Origin: Hydrogenophaga sp.
GTDB lineage: Bacteria; Pseudomonadota; Gammaproteobacteria; Burkholderiales; Burkholderiaceae_C
Assembly (NCBI GenBank): GCA_030684755.1
Contig: JAUXXN010000075.1
Location: 1-14,381, forward strand
DNA: 14,381 nucleotides
Direction of reading: 5' to 3'
A program made the translations under genes and the position numbers. The notes under the pieces are model-generated. The model was not told the origin of the DNA, did not search any database, and worked only from the letters and a program-made list of their open reading frames with translations. Positions 1 to 7,064 of this stretch are shown one piece after another (position 1 is the stretch's first letter; each line of letters starts with the position of its first letter).

Positions 1-108
1 CTCTCGTACACCTTCTTCGAAGTGGGTGGCAAGGTGCCTCAGGCGCCACAAGATGTGGCCGTACAAATGCCTGTATTGGCGCTGCCCAAGCTGGTAGACC
101 CCGTATGA
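1..108 (+). CDS. ctaG: Cytochrome c oxidase assembly protein Cox11/CtaG, 3' end
   Basis: Partial gene cut by the left edge; only the last 35 residues and the TGA stop are visible. The frame opens with LSYTFFEVGG, which matches the conserved C-terminal strand of the Cox11 beta-sandwich family. Cox11 is a membrane-anchored periplasmic copper chaperone that delivers copper to the CuB site of cytochrome oxidase subunit I. The Cys-containing copper motif of the family lies upstream of the window and cannot be checked. The stop overlaps the next start by four bases (ATGA), which suggests translational coupling. The identity rests on this short motif plus the neighbouring oxidase genes. Confidence 0.85.
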   Translation, partial: LSYTFFEVGGKVPQAPQDVAVQMPVLALPKLVDPV

Positions 109-311
109 CCGAACCTGTCCACCGGCGCAAAGGCTCCATCAGTGGCACGGTCAAGGCTGTGTTGTGGGGTTTTCTGGGCGTTCGGCGCAATGCGGACTAT
201 CAAAGCGACATTGCCAAGCTCAACCCTATACACATTATGGTGGTGGGCATACTTATGGCTTTGCTGTTCGTCTTCGCCTTGATTCTGCTCGTGAACTGGG
301 TGGTGGCCTGA
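105..311 (+). CDS. DUF2970 small membrane protein of the cox cluster
   Basis: A 68-residue protein that starts inside the Cox11 stop (ATGA overlap). The N-terminal half is basic and carries a KAVLWGFLGVRR segment typical of DUF2970 proteins. Residues about 42-66 form one hydrophobic transmembrane helix that ends the protein. In Burkholderiales, proteins of this kind sit between Cox11 and oxidase subunit III. A role in oxidase assembly or stability is inferred from position only, as the family has no established biochemistry known to me. The overlap and the shared direction put it in one transcript with the upstream gene. Confidence 0.8.
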   Translation: MTEPVHRRKGSISGTVKAVLWGFLGVRRNADYQSDIAKLNPIHIMVVGILMALLFVFALILLVNWVVA

Positions 312-375
312 GAGGGCCTTATCGCAAGTACCGTTATTCAAATTTTTTCCAAAATTCATAAAAGCGAAAGCAATT

Positions 376-380
376 AGGAG
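376..380 (+). promoter_or_regulatory. Shine-Dalgarno AGGAG that fixes the coxC start
   Basis: AGGAG lies five bases before the ATG at 386. An in-frame GTG at 380 would begin on the last base of this site, so ATG 386 is the better start. The upstream stretch 312-375 is noticeably AT-rich (about 331-365) and could hold a separate coxC promoter, but I see no convincing -35/-10 pair. Confidence 0.7.
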
Positions 381-385
381 TGAGC

Positions 386-1267
386 ATGTCAGCAGCAACA
401 AACGGCGCAACGCCTTATTACTACGTCCCGGGGCCTTCACGTCACCCGGTCATGGCCTCGTTGGGTCTGTTTTTCGTGATGTTGGGGGCCGGTCAGTGGA
501 TCAACGGCGTTCAATGGGGCGCCTACTCCCTGGCATTTGGACTGACCTTTTGGTCTGTCGTGTTGTTTCAGTGGTTCCGGGATGCTGTGAACGAAAGCGA
601 AAGCGGCTTGTACGGTCACAAGATCGATTTGTCCTACCGCTGGAGCATGAGCTGGTTCATTTTCTCCGAGGTGATGTTCTTCGGCGCATTCTTCACGGCA
701 CTGTGGTGGGCGCGCGTGCACTCGGTGCCTGCGCTAGGCAACATTGAAAACGCGCTGATCTGGCCAGACTTCACTTCGATTTGGCCAAGCGTGCAGGCCG
801 GTGTTACCGCGTCACCCGCAGGGATTGTTGAGCCGTTTCAGACCATGGGGCCATTCTGGCTACCCACTATCAACACCGCCTTGTTGCTGACTTCGGGTGT
901 TACGCTGACCATTGCCCACCACGCATTGCAAGCTGGAAACCGCGGCAAAACCATCGCTTTCATGTGGATGACGGTGATTCTGGGTGTGGTGTTCTTGTGT
1001 GTGCAGGGCTATGAGTATTACCACGCTTATGTTGACCTGAACCTGAAAATGTCATCGGGCATCTTTGGATCGACGTTTTTCATGCTAACGGGTTTCCACG
1101 GTTTCCACGTGTTCGTAGGCATGTTGATGTTGTTGTTCATCACGTTACGCCTGCAGCGGGGTCATTTCACGGCCAAGAACCATTTCGGTTTTGAAGGCGC
1201 GGCATGGTACTGGCACTTTGTGGACGTGGTCTGGCTCGGTTTGTATATTCTGGTCTACTGGCTGTAA
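386..1267 (+). CDS. coxC: Cytochrome c oxidase subunit III
   Basis: A 293-residue integral membrane protein with about seven hydrophobic segments, the usual size for proteobacterial subunit III. Recognisable signatures are WFRDAVNES after the second helix, FSEVMFFGAFF (the conserved membrane Glu of subunit III), GFHGFHVFVG, and the C-terminal WHFVDVVWLGLYILVYWL. Subunit III binds the catalytic core of the aa3-type heme-copper oxidase in the inner membrane. It stabilises proton uptake but holds no redox metal. ATG 386 was chosen over GTG 380 because of the well-placed AGGAG. It lies downstream of Cox11/DUF2970 and upstream of the heme A genes, and a strong terminator follows the stop. Confidence 0.97.
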   Translation: MSAATNGATPYYYVPGPSRHPVMASLGLFFVMLGAGQWINGVQWGAYSLAFGLTFWSVVLFQWFRDAVNESESGLYGHKIDLSYRWSMSWFIFSEVMFFGAFFTALWWARVHSVPALGNIENALIWPDFTSIWPSVQAGVTASPAGIVEPFQTMGPFWLPTINTALLLTSGVTLTIAHHALQAGNRGKTIAFMWMTVILGVVFLCVQGYEYYHAYVDLNLKMSSGIFGSTFFMLTGFHGFHVFVGMLMLLFITLRLQRGHFTAKNHFGFEGAAWYWHFVDVVWLGLYILVYWL

Positions 1268-1312
1268 GCCACAAGCGGGCCTTAGCGGAAAGTGGCGGGC
1301 CCGCAAAACCCC

Positions 1313-1340
1313 AAAAAAAGCGCCCGGGGGCGCTTTTTTC
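1313..1340. terminator. Bidirectional rho-independent terminator after coxC
   Basis: Stem GCGCC (1320-1324) and GGCGC (1329-1333) with loop CGGG, flanked by six A on the left (1314-1319) and six T on the right (1334-1339). The A/T flanks extend the stem and give a U-run to transcripts from either strand. It sits between convergent coxC (+) and the small gene at 1364-1603 (-), so it probably ends both. A second inverted repeat, GCGGGCC 1275-1281 with GGCCCGC 1298-1304, lies just upstream without a T-run. Confidence 0.88.
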
Positions 1341-1363
1341 TTTCATCACCATTGACTTGCACG

Positions 1364-1603
1364 TTAGGGTTGCATAGGCAAGCCTGTTGGGCTGATCCAA
1401 CCCATCCAGTAGCTGATCAAAACCACCAGGAAAAGCAGGATGGAAAATCCAACCCGGAACGCCAGTGCGCGCGCCATGTGATTTTTGCGGGGTATCCCTT
1501 CGCTGTCGGCCGGGTTGGTGGCACCACCGCGCATCATGTACAGCAACGCAGCCCCCAGGCTGCCCAGAATGGCGACGAACGCGGCAATGACGAGGTATTT
1601 CAT
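1364..1603 (-). CDS. Twin-transmembrane protein, DUF2909 type
   Basis: A 79-residue protein coded against the direction of the cox cluster. It begins MKYLVIAAFVAILGSLGAAL, and helix 1 spans about residues 2-23. A short polar loop with a charged GIPRKNHMARAL segment follows, then helix 2 at about 52-70 and a short tail. This two-helix layout and this position between coxC and SURF1 match the Burkholderiales DUF2909 / twin-transmembrane family. The function is unknown; a link to oxidase assembly is inferred from location alone. Longer in-frame starts upstream would overlap SURF1 (1649) and lack membrane-protein character, so the start at 1603 is preferred. No Shine-Dalgarno is visible, but a GATAAT box lies seven bases before the ATG. 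Confidence 0.82.
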   Translation of the reverse strand: MKYLVIAAFVAILGSLGAALLYMMRGGATNPADSEGIPRKNHMARALAFRVGFSILLFLVVLISYWMGWISPTGLPMQP

Positions 1604-1610
1604 GCGGCAG

Positions 1611-1639
1611 ATTATCCGGGTGTTTGTGATTTTTGACGG
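1611..1639 (-). promoter_or_regulatory. Possible promoter of the DUF2909 gene
   Basis: Read on the minus strand, GATAAT (1616-1611) matches the -10 consensus at five of six positions. CCGTCA (1639-1634) lies 17 bases upstream as a weak -35 with three matches. A start six or seven bases after the -10 would fall on or next to the ATG, which would give a near-leaderless message. Sequence match only. Confidence 0.35.
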
Positions 1640-1648
1640 AGTCAGGCC

Positions 1649-2389
1649 ATGAGTTCCCGATCTGCGCGCTTTTGGCTTGTGACCCTGGCGACGGCCTTGA
1701 CCATGGCGGTGACCAGTGCTTTGGGCATGTGGCAGCTTGGACGGGCCTCGCAAAAGCAGGCTCTTCAGGACCAGATTCAGAAGCGCAGCGAACTGACCGC
1801 CTGGACCGAGCGCGACCTTCTGAATGCCGCAGATCCGCAGGCCGGCATGCACCGCGTCGTGCATCTTGCTGGTGAATGGGTGCCGCAGGTCGATATCTTT
1901 CTCGACAACCGCCAGATGGACGGACGGGCTGGATTTTTCCTCGTCACACCTCTGCGTTTAAACGGAAGTGATCGGGTGATTTTGGTTCAGCGAGGGTGGG
2001 CGCCACGGGATTTCACCGACCGCACCCGGGTGCCGGATGTCAAAACACCTGCTGGACCTGTCTATATAGAAGGGCGTTTGGCCCCAGCACCAGGCAAGCT
2101 TTTTGAACTGGGTGACGCGGGGGCAGGGCCGATCCGGCAAAATATAGATGTCGCCGCGCTTTCGAAGGAAACAGGGCTTCCCCTGTTGAATCTTTCGGTT
2201 CTGCAAACGGGCGACGCGACAGACGGACTTCAGCGCAGCTGGCCCAACATCACCGCAGGTGTGCAAAAGCACCACGGTTATGCGTTTCAATGGTTTGGCC
2301 TGTGTGCCCTCGCTGGCATTTTGTATGTCTGGTTCCAATTTCTCTCTCCTCGCCGAAAGCGCATCCCCGATGGCACAGACGCCCGATGA
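1649..2389 (+). CDS. SURF1 family cytochrome oxidase assembly protein
   Basis: A 246-residue protein with the SURF1 architecture. The N-terminal helix (about 8-28) runs into GMWQLGRASQK, the family's LGxWQxxR signature. A periplasmic domain follows with FLVTPLRL, ILVQRGWAPRDF and the EGRLAPAPGKLFEL segment. The C-terminal helix (about 212-230) comes after HHGYAFQWFGL. SURF1 (Shy1) assists heme A insertion and maturation of subunit I in aa3 oxidases. GGAG at 1638-1641 is seven bases before ATG 1649, which supports the start. The 3' end may overlap the next gene by 20 bases. It opens the second, assembly-factor half of the cluster. Confidence 0.95.
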   Translation: MSSRSARFWLVTLATALTMAVTSALGMWQLGRASQKQALQDQIQKRSELTAWTERDLLNAADPQAGMHRVVHLAGEWVPQVDIFLDNRQMDGRAGFFLVTPLRLNGSDRVILVQRGWAPRDFTDRTRVPDVKTPAGPVYIEGRLAPAPGKLFELGDAGAGPIRQNIDVAALSKETGLPLLNLSVLQTGDATDGLQRSWPNITAGVQKHHGYAFQWFGLCALAGILYVWFQFLSPRRKRIPDGTDAR

Positions 2390-3041
2390 ACCGTTGACCA
2401 TGACCGTGCACAGCCTGCCCCAGTTGGACCAGGCCAGTGCCCGCAGTGCAGCCAGCACCCGGGCAGGGCGCTGGAAAATGCTCGCCTTGCTGTTGGTGTG
2501 CACCGCGCCCGTGATCGCTTCTTATTTCACCTATTACGTGGTGCGGCCTGAAGGCCGCCGGAATTACGGGGAGCTGGTCAATCCGCAGCGCCCATTGCCT
2601 GTCTTCACGGGAATCAGCGCCCAAGGCCAGTCCGTTCCGCTGACGCAACTGAAGGACCAATGGTTGCTTGTCAGCGTGGCTGACAGCGCATGCGATGCTG
2701 CCTGCCAGAACCACCTGTATTTGCAGCGCCAACTCCGCGAAACACTGGGCAAAGAAAAGGATCGGCTGGACTGGGTCTGGTTGCGCACCGGAGAAACACC
2801 GTTGAGCGAACCCATGTTGCAGGCAACTTCCGCAGCAACGGTGCTTCAGGTCGACGCCGCACAGCTGGCTACCTGGCTCGAGCCAGCTTCGGGGCAGCGT
2901 CTGGAAGACCATTTGTATGTGGTGGACCCATTGGGGAACTGGATGATGCGCTTCCCTGCCAACGTGGACCCCAAGCAGGCCAAGCGTGACCTTGACCGCT
3001 TGCTGCGAGCCTCGTCTTTTTGGGACAAGGCAGGCCGTTGA
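2370..3041 (+). CDS. SCO-like membrane-anchored thioredoxin-fold protein
   Basis: A 223-residue protein if ATG 2370 is used; ATG 2400, just after the SURF1 stop, gives 213. Neither start has a clear Shine-Dalgarno. One transmembrane helix (about 36-56) is followed by a periplasmic domain shaped like SCO. It keeps C108-DAA-C112, the CxxxC spacing of the SCO copper site, and a LYVVDPLGNWMMRF strand near the end. The Pro residues of the CPxxCP motif and the DxxRDTP segment are absent. The canonical His position holds Leu, with a His (H181) displaced three residues. The position between SURF1 and heme A synthase is typical for Burkholderiales 'oxidase-associated transmembrane' proteins. A role in copper or thiol handling during oxidase assembly is inference. 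Confidence 0.8.
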   Translation: MAQTPDEPLTMTVHSLPQLDQASARSAASTRAGRWKMLALLLVCTAPVIASYFTYYVVRPEGRRNYGELVNPQRPLPVFTGISAQGQSVPLTQLKDQWLLVSVADSACDAACQNHLYLQRQLRETLGKEKDRLDWVWLRTGETPLSEPMLQATSAATVLQVDAAQLATWLEPASGQRLEDHLYVVDPLGNWMMRFPANVDPKQAKRDLDRLLRASSFWDKAGR

Positions 3042-3075
3042 TGCCGCGTCCTCTTGCATTGAGTGGCTCCTGGGT

Positions 3076-3096
3076 GTGCCGAGAGTCGTGCGGCAC
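3076..3096. repeat. Short inverted repeat in the 146-base gap before ctaA
   Basis: GTGCCG (3076-3081) and CGGCAC (3091-3096) can form a 6-bp stem with a nine-base loop. A GTTTT stretch lies about ten bases further on, too far and too short for a standard terminator. The gap 3042-3187 holds nothing else I recognise: no convincing reading frame and no good ribosome binding site before ctaA. Confidence 0.3.
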
Positions 3097-3187
3097 CGAT
3101 GCCCTGTTTTGCGCAGGCTGTTCGAGTTTTGCTGATCTGTCTTGCCGTGCGGCCGTTCCGGTCGGGTCGGCTTATTGAGCCTTTCAT

Positions 3188-4339
3188 ATGGAAACCCAAG
3201 CGTTGTACGACCTGGCACCCATTGCCCGGATCATGTTTCTGGGCGTGGTGATCGCCCTTGGGCCCCTGGCTTGGGTGTGGGTGCGCAACCGCCATGCTGC
3301 GCCAGCCCAGCGGCTGCGCATGTTGACACTGGTGACCCTGTTCCTCACCTTCGACCTGGTCTTGTTCGGCGCCTTCACCCGGTTGACCGACTCTGGTTTG
3401 GGTTGCCCTGACTGGCCAGGTTGCTACGGCAGCGCCAGCCCGGTGGGTGCCAGCAGCGCCATTGCGGCTGCGCAGGAAGCCATGCCCACAGGGCCGGTCA
3501 CCTTCTCCAAAGCCTGGATTGAAATGATCCACCGTTACCTAGCCATCGCCGTGGGGGTGCTGATCATCGTGCTGGCCAGCGTCAGCTGGATCGAGCGCCG
3601 TCGCATCTCTGTGTCCTTCGTCTGGCCATTGGTGACGCTGTTCTGGGTGTGCCTGCAGGGCGCCTTCGGTGCCCTCACGGTCACCATGAAACTGTTCCCG
3701 GCCATCGTGACGCTGCACCTGTTGGGTGGCATGGCTTTGCTGGCTTTGTTGCGAGCGCAAGCGACGGGCTATGCCCTGGCTACGTCGGGCGCGGCAGCTC
3801 CTGTGACTTTGCCGCCAAACACCCGACTGGCGCTGGGGTTGGTTTACGGGCTGCTCTGGATCCAGATCGCTCTGGGTGGCTGGGTCAGCACCAACTACGC
3901 GGTACTTGCTTGCAGCGATTTTCCGACCTGCCAGGGCAGCTGGTGGCCCGACATGGACTTCCAGCACGGCTTTACCCTATGGCGCGAACTGGGGCAAAAC
4001 CGGGCCGGTGAAGCCATTGCGTTTGCGGCCCTGACCGCCATACATTACGTGCACCGGCTCAGCGCCTATGTGGTTTTTGCGGCTTTGTTCTGGCTGGTTT
4101 GGCGCTTGTGGTCGGTAGCGGGTATGCGGAATACTGCGCTTTGGCTGGTGGCCTTGGCCATGTGGCAGTTCTTTACTGGCTTGACCAACGTGGTGCTCGA
4201 TTGGCCGCTGCTGGCCGCCGTGAGCCACACCGGCGGCGCGGCAGCGCTCGTGGTGGTCATGACCAGTGCCATTTTCAGCACCCGCACAGCCCATCAACCC
4301 CTAAGTGCGTCTGCACTTGCCACTTCTCGACCGATCTGA
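3188..4339 (+). CDS. ctaA: Heme A synthase (COX15/CtaA)
   Basis: A 383-residue polytopic membrane protein with about eight helices in two related halves. It oxidises the C8 methyl of heme O to a formyl group, giving heme A for aa3 oxidases. All four conserved heme-ligand His residues are visible: H115 (EMIHRYLA), H177 (TLHLLGG), H289 (HYVHRLS) and H347 (VSHTGG). Each half also has a Cys pair in an outer loop: C73/C79 in GCPDWPGC and C242/C248 in CSDFPTC, as in COX15 type enzymes. The start at 3188 has no good Shine-Dalgarno, but the N-terminus reads naturally into helix 1. The stop overlaps the ctaB start by one base (TGATG), so the two heme genes are probably translationally coupled. Confidence 0.96.
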   Translation: METQALYDLAPIARIMFLGVVIALGPLAWVWVRNRHAAPAQRLRMLTLVTLFLTFDLVLFGAFTRLTDSGLGCPDWPGCYGSASPVGASSAIAAAQEAMPTGPVTFSKAWIEMIHRYLAIAVGVLIIVLASVSWIERRRISVSFVWPLVTLFWVCLQGAFGALTVTMKLFPAIVTLHLLGGMALLALLRAQATGYALATSGAAAPVTLPPNTRLALGLVYGLLWIQIALGGWVSTNYAVLACSDFPTCQGSWWPDMDFQHGFTLWRELGQNRAGEAIAFAALTAIHYVHRLSAYVVFAALFWLVWRLWSVAGMRNTALWLVALAMWQFFTGLTNVVLDWPLLAAVSHTGGAAALVVVMTSAIFSTRTAHQPLSASALATSRPI

Positions 4340-5244
4340 TGAGCTCCGCGTCTTCCAACCCCACTGCCGTTGCCATGCCGTCTGCCTGGCGGCAGTTTTA
4401 CGCGCTCACCAAGCCGCGTGTGATCCAGCTCATCGTGTTCTGTGCCCTGATCGGCATGGTGCTTGCCGTACCGGGTGTGCCCACCTGGGCGCAGGTGCAG
4501 CTGGCCGCCATCGCATCGTTTGGGATCTGGCTGGTGGCGGGTGCTGCTGCGGCGTTCAACTGCGTGGTCGAGCAGCAGATTGACGCCAAGATGAAGCGCA
4601 CCGCCTGGCGGCCCACCGCCAAGGGCGAGCTGTCCAACCTCAAGACGTTGACGTTTTCGGCCGCGCTGTGCGCCACGGGTTCCGGCATCCTGTACTTCTG
4701 GGTCAACCCGCTCACCATGTGGCTGACCTTTGCCACCTTCGTGGGTTACGCGGTCATTTACACCGTCATCCTCAAGCCCCTGACACCCCAAAACATTGTG
4801 ATCGGCGGTGCCTCGGGCGCCATGCCGCCGGTGCTGGGCTGGGCGGCCATGACCGGCGTGGTGTCGCCGGAAGCGCTGATTCTTTTTCTCATCATCTTCC
4901 TCTGGACACCGCCGCATTTCTGGGCGCTTGCGCTCTACCGCGTCGAGGACTATCGAAAATCCGGCCTGCCCATGCTGCCGGTCACGCACGGCTCTGAATT
5001 CACCCGGCTGCAGATTTTTCTCTACACCCTGGTGCTGTTCGCCGCTTGCCTGATGCCCTTCGTGATGCGTATGAGCGGCTGGTTTTACCTCGCCGTGGCG
5101 GTGGTGCTGAGCGAGGGATTCACCGGCTATGCCTATGTGCTCTGGCGCGACTATTCTGACGCGCTGGCCCGCAAGACCTTCCGTTTTTCGTTGATTCATT
5201 TGTCGCTGCTGTTCGCCGCGCTGCTGGTTGATCACTACCTGTAA
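4339..5244 (+). CDS. ctaB: Heme O synthase (protoheme IX farnesyltransferase)
   Basis: A 301-residue UbiA-superfamily membrane prenyltransferase that adds farnesyl to heme B to make heme O, the substrate of the upstream ctaA product. The first polar motif is N74-CVVE78-QQID82[10 protein letters not shown], the CtaB form of the NxxxDxxxD prenyl-diphosphate/Mg site. [10 protein letters not shown] (190-199) and [14 protein letters not shown] (from about 202) give the second conserved region. About eight hydrophobic helices are evident. The frame is open further upstream, but ATG 4339 overlapping the ctaA stop (TGATG) gives the expected family length and N-terminus. The adjacency of heme A and heme O synthases is usual in cox clusters. 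Confidence 0.97.
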   Translation: MSSASSNPTAVAMPSAWRQFYALTKPRVIQLIVFCALIGMVLAVPGVPTWAQVQLAAIASFGIWLVAGAAAAFNCVVEQQIDAKMKRTAWRPTAKGELSNLKTLTFSAALCATGSGILYFWVNPLTMWLTFATFVGYAVIYTVILKPLTPQNIVIGGASGAMPPVLGWAAMTGVVSPEALILFLIIFLWTPPHFWALALYRVEDYRKSGLPMLPVTHGSEFTRLQIFLYTLVLFAACLMPFVMRMSGWFYLAVAVVLSEGFTGYAYVLWRDYSDALARKTFRFSLIHLSLLFAALLVDHYL

Positions 5245-5286
5245 CAAACGCCTGCTGAACGGCCAAGCCGTTGCTCCCCATCTCCC

Positions 5287-5323
5287 GGCGGCTTGAACCA
5301 CGGTTTTGCAAACTAAAGCCGCC
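5287..5323. repeat. Inverted repeat between ctaB and the SCO gene
   Basis: GGCGGCTT (5287-5294) and AAGCCGCC (5316-5323) are perfect complements, giving an 8-bp stem with a 21-base loop. There is no T-run after either arm. It lies in the 103-base gap before the SCO lipoprotein and ends 24 bases before its start. It could be an RNA-processing or attenuation hairpin; no function can be assigned. Confidence 0.4.
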
Positions 5324-5347
5324 CCGCCGCATTGAAAGTCTGCTCCC

Positions 5348-5941
5348 ATGAACGCATTTGCCTGGACCCGCCGCACCCTCCTTGTGAGCTCGTTGTTGGC
5401 GCTGGTTGCCTGCGGTGAGACCAAGGCCCCTTTCACGGGTATCGACATCACGGGAGCCGACTACGCAACCGGGTTCTCGTTGACCGACCACAACGGTCAG
5501 CCGCGCACCTTGGGCGACTTCAAGGGCAAGGCGGTGGTGGTCTTCTTTGGCTTTACGCAATGCCCCGACGTGTGCCCGACATCCATGGGTGAGCTGGCCG
5601 AAGCCCGGCGCTTGCTGGGCACTGACGGCGAGCGCTTACAAGGCCTGTTCATCAGCATCGATCCCGAGCGAGACACGCCCGAGATCATGAAGGAGTACCT
5701 GGCCAACTTTGACCCCAGCTTCCTGGCCTTGTACGCAGCGCCTGACGCCTTGCCAGCTTTGGCCAAGAGCTACCGCATCTATTACAAAAAGGTGGCAGGG
5801 AGCACACCCACCAATTACACCGTGGACCATTCAGCAGGCAGCTATGTGTACGACCCCAGCGGCCGCATACGGCTGTACCACCGCTACGGCACCGGCGCTC
5901 AGGCGCTGGCCGAAGACGTAAAGCGCCTGCTGAGCGAGTGA
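5348..5941 (+). CDS. SCO1/SenC copper-chaperone lipoprotein
   Basis: A 197-residue protein with a lipoprotein signal: RR at 8-9, a hydrophobic stretch, and lipobox LVAC with lipidated Cys22. The thioredoxin-like SCO domain follows. It carries the copper ligands C72 and C76 in TQCPDVCPTS and H161 in YTVDHSAG, plus DPERDTP (105-111) and YVYDPSGRIRLY. SCO proteins bring copper to the binuclear CuA centre of oxidase subunit II and reduce its cysteines. The signal suggests lipid anchoring facing the periplasm. GAAAG at 5334-5338 is a modest ribosome site nine bases before the ATG. It is the last gene of the oxidase cluster and is followed by a strong hairpin. Confidence 0.95.
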   Translation: MNAFAWTRRTLLVSSLLALVACGETKAPFTGIDITGADYATGFSLTDHNGQPRTLGDFKGKAVVVFFGFTQCPDVCPTSMGELAEARRLLGTDGERLQGLFISIDPERDTPEIMKEYLANFDPSFLALYAAPDALPALAKSYRIYYKKVAGSTPTNYTVDHSAGSYVYDPSGRIRLYHRYGTGAQALAEDVKRLLSE

Positions 5942-5967
5942 GCGCGGGCTAAATTGGGCTATTTCAC

Positions 5968-6007
5968 CCCAACAACAACGGCACCCTCGGGTGCCGTTGT
6001 TGTTGGG
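5968..6007. terminator. Perfect 18-bp hairpin between convergent genes
   Basis: 5968-5985 and 5990-6007 are exact complements around a CTCG tetraloop. The stem contains CCCAACAACAACGGCACC. It separates the SCO gene (+, stop 5941) from the binding-protein gene (-, stop 6019). No T-run follows on either strand, so it is not a textbook intrinsic terminator, but position and stem strength favour a transcription end or 3'-end-protecting role for both genes. Confidence 0.7.
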
Positions 6008-6018
6008 TGCGCTGTGGG

Positions 6019-7008
6019 TCAGTCGACCTTCGCGCCGCTGATCTTCACCACCCGCTGGTACTTGGTGCGTTCGCGCGTCATAAACGCGTCAAACTGCTCG
6101 GGCGTGGTGGGTTCCGGCTCGGCCATCAGCGTTGCAAAGCGGGCCTTCACCTCGGGCGAACGCAGTGCTTCGGTGAAAGCGGCGTTGAGCTTGCGCACGG
6201 TTTCAGCGGGTGTACCTGCGGGCACCACCAGCCCCCACCAGGTGTCGATCTCAAAGCCGGGCAGGGTGTCTGCCATGGCGGGCACGTCGGGCACGTCGGG
6301 CATGCTGGGCACGCGCTGTGCCGTCGTCACGGCCAATGCCTTCAGCTTGCCAGCGCGTATGTTGGGCGCTGCCGTGGCAAGGTTGTCGAAATTGAAGTCG
6401 ACCTGGCCCGACAGCAGGCCCAGCTGTGCCGGGTTGCCCCCGTTGAACGGGATGTGCACGGCAAACACCCCCGCCTGGTTTTTGAACATCTCGCCAGCCA
6501 GGTGACCTGCACTGCCGTTGCCACCCGAGCCATAGTTCAGCTTGGCGGGGTTGGCCTTGGCGTAGGCGATCAGGTCGGCTAGGCTGTTGATGTTGAGCCG
6601 CGTGGCGGCGTCGGCGTTCATCACCAGCACATTGGGCACCCGCAGCATCTGCGTGATGGCTGTGAAGTCTTTGGCGGGGTCGTAGGGCAACTTGCTGAAC
6701 AACCAGGGGTTGATGCCATGCGAGGCGGTGGTGGCGATGCCCAGCGTCAAACCATCGGGCGCGGCTCTGGCCACAGCGCTCACGCCAATGTTGCCGCCTG
6801 CACCGGGGCGGTTGTCCACAATCACCGTGCCGAGTGAGCCCTTGACCGCTTCGGCCAGGATGCGCGCTGTCACGTCAATCGGGCCGCCAGCGCCAAACGG
6901 CACCACGATGCGGGTGGTGGTGGCTGGCTGAGCCCAGCTGGCCGACGGCAGTGCCAGTGCAGAGGCGCTCAAGGCCATGGACATGATGAGGTGGCGTCTG
7001 TTCAGCAT
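6019..7008 (-). CDS. Tripartite tricarboxylate transporter binding protein (Bug/TctC family)
   Basis: A 329-residue periplasmic solute-binding protein. Residues 1-26 form a signal peptide with a twin-Arg start (MLNRRHLIMS) and a probable cleavage site after SWA26. The mature part opens with IVVPFGAGGPIDVTAR and then VDNRPGAGGNIG, both hallmark Bug-family ligand-loop segments. LNYGSGGNGSAGHL and VHIPFNGG follow further on. Bug proteins bind carboxylates, often for a TctAB permease; no permease genes lie in this window, so the ligand is unknown. AGGAG at 7021-7017 sits eight bases before the ATG and fixes the start, although the frame stays open upstream across ascD. The gene follows ascD by 56 bases in the same direction and may be co-transcribed. 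Confidence 0.93.
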   Translation of the reverse strand: MLNRRHLIMSMALSASALALPSASWAQPATTTRIVVPFGAGGPIDVTARILAEAVKGSLGTVIVDNRPGAGGNIGVSAVARAAPDGLTLGIATTASHGINPWLFSKLPYDPAKDFTAITQMLRVPNVLVMNADAATRLNINSLADLIAYAKANPAKLNYGSGGNGSAGHLAGEMFKNQAGVFAVHIPFNGGNPAQLGLLSGQVDFNFDNLATAAPNIRAGKLKALAVTTAQRVPSMPDVPDVPAMADTLPGFEIDTWWGLVVPAGTPAETVRKLNAAFTEALRSPEVKARFATLMAEPEPTTPEQFDAFMTRERTKYQRVVKISGAKVD

Positions 7009-7064
7009 GTGCTGGGCTCCTGTGTTGGGGGTTGAATCGGTGTGAGCAAGGTCGGGCAGGCCGA

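Noticed and set aside
2250..3218. Minus-strand open frame of 322 codons
   Set aside because: Shadow of the SCO-like gene; no family features and poor residue composition.
3063..3251. Small plus-strand open frame (62 codons) before ctaA
   Set aside because: No ribosome site, overlaps ctaA out of frame, and no family resemblance.
4294..5451. Long minus-strand open frame (385 codons) opposite ctaB
   Set aside because: It is a shadow of the GC-rich ctaB/SCO reading frames: low-complexity Arg/Gly/His-rich translation, no domain, no ribosome site.
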